Source: Casp-actino8 sp041159745 (GTDB lineage: Bacteria > Actinomycetota > Acidimicrobiia > Acidimicrobiales > Ilumatobacteraceae). Taken from it: a stretch of 7,015 bases of DNA. Below are positions 1 to 4,586 of the stretch, piece after piece (the stretch's first letter is position 1; each line of letters opens with the position of its first letter). The stretch lies in assembly GCA_041159745.1 (NCBI GenBank), contig JBEAXP010000152.1, positions 1-7,015 on the forward strand. The letters are read 5' to 3'. The notes beneath the pieces are model-generated. The model did no database searches, was not told the origin of the DNA, and was given only the letters and a program-made list of their open reading frames with translations. The translations under genes were made by a program, and so were the position numbers.

Positions 1-587
1 CCGAGAACACCTCCAACACATTGCGCAAGATCAGCGAGATCTACGACCGCATCGCGTTCGCCGGTGTGGGCAAGTACAACGAGTTCGATCAACTCCGCCG
101 CTTCGGTGTTCGCAACGCCGACGTGAAGGGTTACGCGTACTCGCGTGACGACGTCGAAGCTCGCGGGTTGGCCAACGACTACGCGCAGATCCTCGGCCAG
201 AATTTCACGCACGAACTGAAGCCGCTCGAAGTCGAGATCCTGATCGCCGAAGTCGGAGCCACTCAGGCCGACGACCAGCTGTTCCACATCCTCTACGACG
301 GAACCCTGGTCGACGAGAAGGGCACGAGCGTTCTTGGCGGCGACGCCGACACGATCGCCGGTCGTCTCACCTCCACCTGGTCGGCGGGCGACGATCTGGC
401 CACGGCTCTTCCCAAAGCGGTGGCCGCCTTGGCGGGTCCCGAACGGTCGCTGAGCGCCGACGACCTCGAGGTGGCGGTTCTCTCGCGCTCGAACGGGCGG
501 CGTTGCTTCCAGCGTCTGGACGACGCATTGGTCGCGTCGATCGTGCGAGTGACCGACGTCCCCCCGCAGTCGTCACCGGGGCAATAG
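1..587 (+). CDS. prcA: 20S proteasome alpha subunit, 5'-truncated by window edge
   Basis: Structural alpha subunit of the actinobacterial 20S proteasome. Seven copies form each outer ring, gate substrate entry, and dock the ATPase ring (Mpa/ARC); catalysis is by the beta subunit. The reading frame is open from base 3 to a TAG at 585-587, giving 194 visible residues. The sequence lines up from memory with Mycobacterium PrcA from about residue 44: NTLRKISEIYDR, the GVGKYNEFDQLRR stretch, KGYAY, the LANDYAQILGQNFTH helix, KPLEVEILIAEVG, and a C-terminal LEVAVL strand before a basic RRCFQRL. About 45 N-terminal residues, including the gating peptide, lie outside the window. The TTG at 21 is internal leucine, not a start. 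The C-terminus is a short Pro/Ser-rich tail ending SSPGQ. pafA follows after 48 bp on the same strand with no convincing terminator between, so read-through into pafA is likely. The beta subunit and pup would be expected upstream by analogy with known loci; they are not visible here. Confidence 0.95.
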   Translation, partial: ENTSNTLRKISEIYDRIAFAGVGKYNEFDQLRRFGVRNADVKGYAYSRDDVEARGLANDYAQILGQNFTHELKPLEVEILIAEVGATQADDQLFHILYDGTLVDEKGTSVLGGDADTIAGRLTSTWSAGDDLATALPKAVAALAGPERSLSADDLEVAVLSRSNGRRCFQRLDDALVASIVRVTDVPPQSSPGQ

Positions 588-623
588 CCCGCTTCCCCCA
601 TCACCGTTCGACGCCGCGAGAAG

Positions 624-629
624 TATGGT
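624..629 (+). promoter_or_regulatory. Putative -10 box TATGGT for leaderless pafA transcript
   Basis: TATGGT fits the actinobacterial -10 pattern TAnnnT. Its last T is 7 nt before the G of the pafA GTG at 636, so initiation at the usual distance would start the mRNA on the start codon itself. No convincing -35 hexamer is seen at 16-19 bp spacing. The same geometry recurs at lepB and the tatB-like gene in this window, which is what lifts it above chance. The competing reading is a leadered mRNA from prcA using a weak GAGAAG ribosome site at 618-623, 12 nt upstream; both could operate. Confidence 0.55.
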
Positions 630-635
630 TCCGGT

Positions 636-1994
636 GTGGACCGACGGATCTTCGGACTCGAGAACGAGTACGGAGTCACGTGCACGCTGCGTGGTCAACG
701 TCGTCTGAGTCCGGATGAGGTCGCGCGCTACCTGTTTCGCAAAGTCGTCTCGTGGGGGCGTTCATCGAACGTGTTCCTCGAGAACGGCGCGCGCCTGTAC
801 CTCGACGTGGGTTCTCACCCCGAGTACGCCACGCCCGAATGCGACTCGATCTACGACGCCGTGGTTCACGACAAGGCGGGGGAGAGAATCCTCGAGCGTT
901 TGGCGGCCTCGGCCGAGGAGCGATTGCGCGAGGAAGGGATCCGCGGGACGGTGTATCTCTTCAAGAACAACACCGACTCGGCCGGGAACAGCTACGGCTG
1001 CCACGAGAACTACCTGACTCGCCGCGGGGACGACTCGGCGCGCCACGCCGAAGTCCTGATTCCTTTTCTGGTGTCGCGACAGATCTTCACCGGCGCGGGC
1101 AAGATCGTGCAGACTGCTCGCGGCCCGATCTATTCCATCACTCAGCGCGCCGACCACATCTGGGAGACCATGTCGTCGGCGACGACCCGAAGCCGGCCGA
1201 TCATCAACACCCGGGACGAGCCGCACGCCGACGCCGAGCGTTATCGCCGTCTCCACGTGATCGTGGGCGACTCGAACATGAGCGAGTACACCACCTTCCT
1301 GAAGATCGGTTCGACGGCGTGCATGTTGCGAATGCTGGAGGACTCGCGGGTCGTGCTGCGCGACATGACGCTCGAGAACCCCATTCGAGCGATACGCGAC
1401 ATCAGCCACGACATGACCTGTCGTCGCACGGTGGTCCTGGCGAACGGGCGCGAAGTGAGCGCCCTCGACATCCAGCGCGAATACCTCGACCGGGCTCTGC
1501 GCTACGCCGAGACGAAGGGCTTTCCTCCGCTCGAGCAGAAGGCGCTGGAGATGTGGGAGCACTGTGTGACCACGATCGAGAACGACCCCATGAAGCTCGA
1601 TCGCGAAGTCGATTGGGTCATCAAGCATTCACTGATCGAGCAGTACTCGGCTCGTCACGGTCTCGAATTGGGCGACGCCCGTAACCAGCTCGTGGATCTT
1701 CAGTATCACGACATCAACCGGGATCGCGGTTTGTTCTACAAGCTGCAGGCGAAGGGTCTCGTCGAACGTCTGTGCTCGGAGGTCGACATCGACACGGCGC
1801 TCACCGAACCGCCGCAGAACACGCGGGCCCGCTTGCGCGGCGAATTCATTCGCGCCGCGAAGGAGAAGCGACGCGACTACACCGTCGATTGGGTCCACCT
1901 CAAGCTCAACGATCAGGCGCAGCGGACGGTGCTGTGCAAGGACCCGTTCCGCAGTCGCGACGAACGCGTGGAGAAACTCATCGCGTCACTGTGA
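636..1994 (+). CDS. pafA: Pup--protein ligase PafA
   Basis: Cytosolic ligase that uses ATP to activate the C-terminal glutamate of Pup and form an isopeptide bond with a substrate lysine, marking it for the proteasome. It belongs to the glutamine-synthetase/gamma-glutamyl-cysteine-ligase-like fold. The product is 452 aa, the same length I recall for the M. tuberculosis protein. The N-terminus MDRRIFGLENEYGVTC carries the Mg-binding glutamate (E9), and RLYLDVGSHPEYAT holds the catalytic-base aspartate (D57, equivalent to the Asp64 studied in Corynebacterium). Other family blocks are SPDEVARYLFRKVVSWGRSS (26-45), YLFKNNTDSAGNSYGCHENY, SSATTRSRPIINTRDEPHAD, RRLHVIVGDSNMSE, and the C-terminal TRARLRGEFI...DYTVDWVHLKLNDQAQRTVLCKDPFR region. 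The GTG start gives the family N-terminus exactly; an ATG at 625 is out of frame. No Dop-specific insertion is apparent and the sequence matches ligase rather than depupylase. lepB follows after 36 bp, where pafB would be expected in Mycobacterium. Confidence 0.98.
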   Translation: MDRRIFGLENEYGVTCTLRGQRRLSPDEVARYLFRKVVSWGRSSNVFLENGARLYLDVGSHPEYATPECDSIYDAVVHDKAGERILERLAASAEERLREEGIRGTVYLFKNNTDSAGNSYGCHENYLTRRGDDSARHAEVLIPFLVSRQIFTGAGKIVQTARGPIYSITQRADHIWETMSSATTRSRPIINTRDEPHADAERYRRLHVIVGDSNMSEYTTFLKIGSTACMLRMLEDSRVVLRDMTLENPIRAIRDISHDMTCRRTVVLANGREVSALDIQREYLDRALRYAETKGFPPLEQKALEMWEHCVTTIENDPMKLDREVDWVIKHSLIEQYSARHGLELGDARNQLVDLQYHDINRDRGLFYKLQAKGLVERLCSEVDIDTALTEPPQNTRARLRGEFIRAAKEKRRDYTVDWVHLKLNDQAQRTVLCKDPFRSRDERVEKLIASL

Positions 1995-1997
1995 CGT

Positions 1998-2016
1998 GGG
2001 CCGACCTGGTCGGCCC
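1998..2016 (+). promoter_or_regulatory. 19-bp palindrome between pafA stop and lepB -10 (operator or terminator hairpin)
   Basis: GGGCCGACCTGGTCGGCCC has two 9-bp arms that are perfect reverse complements around a single central T (2007). It begins 4 nt after the pafA stop and ends 2 nt before the lepB -10 box, covering about -33 to -15 of the proposed lepB start site. As RNA it could form 8 G/C-rich pairs with a CTG loop, but no U-run follows, so it is not a canonical intrinsic terminator. Its position over the lepB promoter equally suits a dimeric repressor operator. The sequence cannot separate the two, and a dual role is possible. Confidence 0.55.
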
Positions 2017-2018
2017 GA

Positions 2019-2024
2019 TACGGT
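2019..2024 (+). promoter_or_regulatory. Putative -10 box TACGGT for leaderless lepB transcript
   Basis: TACGGT matches TAnnnT and ends 7 nt before the lepB GTG at 2031, predicting transcription start on the start codon. There is no recognisable ribosome-binding site in front of this GTG, because the palindrome and the -10 occupy the space. An ATG at 2026 lies between box and start but is out of frame, and would not be in the transcript if initiation is at 2031. Confidence 0.6.
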
Positions 2025-2030
2025 GATGGC

Positions 2031-2666
2031 GTGGAGATCAGCCAGCCGCCGGTCGACGATCCGACCCCGGTCGGCGGCCCCGAATTAGACGCCGAGTCGC
2101 GCTCATCCCGCTCGTCACGAGCCGGCCGGGTGGTCTGGGAATGGGCGATCGTCGTCCTGGTCGCGGTCGGCGCGGCTCTCATCATCCGGCTTTTCCTGTT
2201 CCAGCAGTACTACATCGACGGCCCGAGCATGGAGAGCACGCTGCAGCCGCGGGACCGCGTCCTGGTGAACAAACTGTCGTATCGCCTTCACGACGTCAAT
2301 CGCGGCGACGTGGTGGTGTTCGACCGGGTGACCGCGGCCGAGCAGCACGACGATCTCATCAAGCGTGTCATCGCCTTGCCGGGCGAGACGATCGAGGTTC
2401 GGTCGTGCACGATCTTCATCGACGGAGTCCGTCTGGAGGAGCCGTACCTCGACGAGGAGATGGTGGGGCAAGCCGACCCGTTGGCCCGCTGTGGTTCGCA
2501 CACCGATGTGGCCGCACAGGAGATTCCCGCCGACATGGTGTTCGTGATGGGCGACAACCGAGTTCAGAGTTTCGACAGTCGCGACTTCGGCCCGGTGGAG
2601 ATCGACAAGATCCGGGGCCGCGCCTTCATCGTGATCTGGCCGGCCTCGGCCTGGGCCTTCCTCTAG
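2031..2666 (+). CDS. lepB: Signal peptidase I
   Basis: Membrane serine protease that removes signal peptides from Sec- and Tat-exported proteins on the outer face of the cytoplasmic membrane. The product is 211 aa, with an N-terminal cytoplasmic tail (about 1-35) ending in a basic RSSRSSRAGR, one membrane segment (about 36-57), then the S26 catalytic domain. The nucleophile is S66 in GPSMESTL. The general base is K111 in LIKRVIALPGE of the Ser/Lys dyad. The conserved MGDNR (173-177) is followed by SFDSRDFGPV. Family boxes are complete, so the enzyme should be active. Two cysteines (C126, C154) both lie in the extracytoplasmic domain and could form a disulfide. The GTG start is chosen because of the -10 box placed for a leaderless mRNA; a later start would shorten the cytoplasmic tail but keep the core. 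The gene converges on the GDPD gene with 3 bp between stops. Only one membrane segment is present, as in Gram-positive-type signal peptidases. Confidence 0.96.
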   Translation: MEISQPPVDDPTPVGGPELDAESRSSRSSRAGRVVWEWAIVVLVAVGAALIIRLFLFQQYYIDGPSMESTLQPRDRVLVNKLSYRLHDVNRGDVVVFDRVTAAEQHDDLIKRVIALPGETIEVRSCTIFIDGVRLEEPYLDEEMVGQADPLARCGSHTDVAAQEIPADMVFVMGDNRVQSFDSRDFGPVEIDKIRGRAFIVIWPASAWAFL

Positions 2667-2669
2667 CGC

Positions 2670-3386
2670 TCAGCCGTACTGTCGCCGGAGGGCTTCGACC
2701 ATTCGGTCGACCCAGTCGCTGAACACTCCGTCCACGCCCATGCGAAGGCTCTGGTCGAGGAAGTGATCGTGTTGCAGGTCCCAGGCCAACGCGAAGCGGT
2801 CGAAACGATGGAACAGCGTGACCAGTCCGCCGCTCCAGTCGGTGTGGTGCATGTTGATGGCCTCGATGCCGGCGTCGCGCAACTGCGTGGCGCGACGCTC
2901 GGGACCCTCCTTGATGCGCGCCAAGCGTGTCGAGTCGACGAGTTTGGCGTGGGTCAGTGATCGCCATGTCGCGACGAGAGTCCAATCGGGGTGGCAGATC
3001 CAGGTGCGCTCCTCGAGTTGGGGAGATGTGTCGCGAATCGCCGCGATGAACGGTCGGATCGACTGCGGGTCCTTGATGTCGACGCTGAAGTGGTGGTCGC
3101 CGGGACAGGCGTCGATCATCTCGGCCACCGTCGGGATGTGAGCCGGAAGATCGACTCGGCGCACCGTGCTGATCGGCACCTTGCGTCCCCGGCGCCGGAC
3201 GAGACCGTCGTGATCGAGAACGGCCACCCCGTCGGCGGTGACCCAGACATCGGACTCGAGTCCGGTGGCACCGAGGCGGAGGGCCAGTTGGAACGCCTCG
3301 ATCGTGTTCTCGTCGGCGTGGGCCCGGGCTCCCCGGTGGGCGAACCCGATCGGGGGATCCAGCCGTGACGGGAGGCGTTGCTGCAC
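2670..3386 (-). CDS. Glycerophosphodiester phosphodiesterase family protein
   Basis: Enzyme of the GDPD/PLC-like TIM-barrel family. Members hydrolyse glycerophosphodiesters, such as those released by phospholipid deacylation, to glycerol-3-phosphate and an alcohol; the substrate here is not determined. The product is 238 aa, a typical length for a single-domain bacterial member. The N-terminal GFAHRGARAHADENTIEAF gives the catalytic H17-R18 and the E27-N28-T29 signature. LESDVWVTADG supplies metal ligands E44 and D46, and VLDHD supplies the second catalytic H59. HIPTVAEMI and FSVDIKD (K105) are the next barrel strands, and VDGVFSDWVDRMVE near the end is the usual GDPD C-terminal strand. There is no signal peptide or membrane segment, so it is probably cytosolic, unlike GlpQ-type secreted enzymes. 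The start is GTG at 3384-3386 with no visible Shine-Dalgarno; CAACAT lies at the leaderless -10 distance, a poor match. It is transcribed opposite to all other genes in the window and diverges from the tatB-like gene. Confidence 0.94.
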   Translation of the reverse strand: MQQRLPSRLDPPIGFAHRGARAHADENTIEAFQLALRLGATGLESDVWVTADGVAVLDHDGLVRRRGRKVPISTVRRVDLPAHIPTVAEMIDACPGDHHFSVDIKDPQSIRPFIAAIRDTSPQLEERTWICHPDWTLVATWRSLTHAKLVDSTRLARIKEGPERRATQLRDAGIEAINMHHTDWSGGLVTLFHRFDRFALAWDLQHDHFLDQSLRMGVDGVFSDWVDRMVEALRRQYG

Positions 3387-3436
3387 GAGGCCATGTTGGC
3401 AGACCCGCCCTGTCGGCCCGCTCGTAGACTCGCGGT
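3387..3436. promoter_or_regulatory. Divergent intergenic promoter region, GDPD / tatB-like
   Basis: The only sequence available for starting both the leftward GDPD gene and the rightward tatB-tatC-helY operon is these 50 bp between the two GTG codons. The rightward -10 candidate is TAGACT (3425-3430). The leftward candidate is CAACAT on the minus strand (3393-3398), keeping only the A and final T of TAnnnT. If both are leaderless the two start sites are about 51 bp apart, and the polymerase footprints would overlap. I see no clear operator or inverted repeat here. A TTGGCA at 3396-3401 resembles a -35 but is about 23 bp from the -10, too far for normal spacing. Confidence 0.5.
3425..3430 (+). 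promoter_or_regulatory. Putative -10 box TAGACT for leaderless tatB-like transcript
   Basis: TAGACT fits TAnnnT and ends 7 nt before the GTG at 3437, the third gene in the window with exactly this arrangement. There is no purine-rich ribosome site between the box and the start. It would drive the whole tatB-tatC-helY operon. Confidence 0.6.
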
Positions 3437-3805
3437 GTGTTCAACCTCTCCGGGAGCGAGATCGTCGTCATCTTGCTCCTGGCTCTCATCGTGCTCGGAC
3501 CGGAGAAGCTGCCCGAAGCCATTCGGCGGTTCGGCCGCGTGTACGGCGAACTGCGCCGGATGAGCCGGGGTTTCCAATCCGAGTTCAAGAACGCGTTCGA
3601 CGAACCGGCTCGTGAACTGCGGGAAACGGCCGAGATGACGCGTCAAGCGGTACGTCAGGTGATCGATCCGGCCGTTCCCGATTTCCGGACGCAGTCCGCG
3701 AAGTCGGCCGATGAGCAGTCGTCGCCCGGGACGTCGATGCCGGAGACGGCGCCGCCGGCGACCGATCCCGCCTCGGGGACGACGGGCGACGAGCCCGCAT
3801 CATGA
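3437..3805 (+). CDS. tatB: Sec-independent translocase subunit, TatB-like
   Basis: Small membrane component of the twin-arginine translocase, which exports folded proteins. TatB-type subunits bind TatC to form the signal-peptide receptor; TatA-type subunits assemble the pore. The product is 122 aa, with a short N-terminal extracytoplasmic stretch and one membrane helix (about 7-22) holding a glutamate at position 8. This is followed by a GPEKLP hinge (21-26), a basic amphipathic helix (about 24-75) and a disordered Ser/Pro/Thr/Ala-rich acidic tail (80-122). E8 and VLGPEKLP match TatB (E. coli FSE..VVLGPQRLP) rather than the FGxKKLP hinge typical of TatA, so I call TatB; automated annotation may say TatA/E family. 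The stop overlaps the tatC start (ATGA), indicating translational coupling. In Mycobacterium the gene in this position is tatA, so either this lineage carries TatA elsewhere or this protein covers both roles. Confidence 0.85.
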   Translation: MFNLSGSEIVVILLLALIVLGPEKLPEAIRRFGRVYGELRRMSRGFQSEFKNAFDEPARELRETAEMTRQAVRQVIDPAVPDFRTQSAKSADEQSSPGTSMPETAPPATDPASGTTGDEPAS

Positions 3806-4584
3806 AGCTGCCGTGGCGCCGAACGGTGCGGGCCACGGTGTCGGGGCCCGACGACCAGATGACCCTCACCGAACACCTGGCCGAACTGCGTTCGCGGGTC
3901 ATCCGGTCGGTTCTGGCGGTGGCCCTGGGTGTCATCGTCATCCTGGCCTTCTACGACCCGGTGCTCGAGTTCCTGCGTCAGCCGTACGACAACTTGTGCC
4001 AGCGGCGTCCCGACCTCGTGACCAACTGCGATCTGTTCTCGCTCGGTCCGCTCGACGGATTCAACGCGCGTTTGCGCATCGCGTTGTACGGCGGGCTGAT
4101 TCTCGCTCTGCCGGTGATTCTCTGGCAGGTGTGGCGCTTCATCGTGCCGGCCCTTCACTCGCGGGAGAAGAAGTACGCGATTCCGTTCATCGCGTCCTCG
4201 ATCATCTTGTTCGCGGCCGGCGGATGGCTCGCGTACATCACCCTCGACAAGGGTCTCGAGTTCCTGGTGAGTTGGTCGGGCAGCGACGTGCAGCAGGCCT
4301 TCCAGATCACCAAGTACGTCAGCCTGGTGGCGCTGATGATCGCCGCCTTCGGCGTCGGATTCGAGTTTCCGGTGCTGCTGGTGTTCCTCCAATTGGCCGG
4401 TGTGGTCCGTCCGCGGCAGTTGGTCGAGGGGTGGCGGATCGCCATCGTCTCGATCGTCGTGCTGGCCGCGGTGATCACTCCGTCGGGAGATCCGATCACG
4501 CTCATCGCCCTCACGGTTCCGCTCGTGTTGCTGTACTTCGTGGCGATCGGCGTGGGCCACCTCATCGTGCGCCGTCGAACCTGA
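3802..4584 (+). CDS. tatC: Sec-independent protein translocase TatC
   Basis: Polytopic core of the Tat translocase that recognises twin-arginine signal peptides. The product is 260 aa with six predicted membrane segments (roughly 34-53, 92-117, 127-149, 170-198, 211-227, 232-253). The cytoplasmic N-terminal motif TLTEHLAELRSR carries E28 and R30, equivalent to E. coli E15 and R17 in the signal-binding site. PALHSREKK carries E122 (equivalent to E103). FGVGFEFP carries E188 in the membrane (equivalent to E170). ITPSGDPITLIALTVPL is the characteristic hinge between the last two helices. The N-terminus is about a dozen residues longer than in E. coli and basic. Two cysteines (C66, C76) lie in the first extracytoplasmic loop. 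The start ATG overlaps the tatB-like stop by 4 bp, and no independent ribosome site is obvious, so expression is probably coupled. The gene ends 2 nt before the helicase start. Confidence 0.97.
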   Translation: MKLPWRRTVRATVSGPDDQMTLTEHLAELRSRVIRSVLAVALGVIVILAFYDPVLEFLRQPYDNLCQRRPDLVTNCDLFSLGPLDGFNARLRIALYGGLILALPVILWQVWRFIVPALHSREKKYAIPFIASSIILFAAGGWLAYITLDKGLEFLVSWSGSDVQQAFQITKYVSLVALMIAAFGVGFEFPVLLVFLQLAGVVRPRQLVEGWRIAIVSIVVLAAVITPSGDPITLIALTVPLVLLYFVAIGVGHLIVRRRT

Positions 4585-4586
4585 CG

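Noticed and set aside
21..23. TTG as start of the proteasome subunit
   Set aside because: The frame is open upstream to base 3, with residues ENTSNT that continue the PrcA alignment. The TTG encodes an internal leucine.
579..590. Small hairpin GGGC-AATA-GCCC at the prcA stop as terminator
   Set aside because: It has only a 4-bp stem overlapping the stop codon, with no U-tract, which is too weak to call.
625..627. ATG as pafA start
   Set aside because: It is out of frame with PafA; the GTG at 636 gives the exact family N-terminus.
762..1628. Long minus-strand open frame (288 aa) across pafA
   Set aside because: It is fully inside pafA, which matches its family end to end. The frame is a GC-rich codon-bias shadow with no recognisable domain.
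2026..2088. Short 20-codon ORF from ATG 2026 overlapping the lepB start
   Set aside because: It is out of frame with lepB, has no ribosome site, and its ATG would lie upstream of the predicted transcription start.
2696..2709. Inverted repeat CGACC-ATTC-GGTCG near the GDPD 3' end
   Set aside because: It has a 5-bp stem inside coding sequence, before the GDPD stop and after lepB, with no U-tract; it is probably codon-driven.
2626..3588. Minus-strand open frame (320 aa) overlapping GDPD, lepB end and tatB start
   Set aside because: It is Arg/Pro/Ser-rich shadow translation, and it conflicts with the GDPD frame that shows catalytic motifs.
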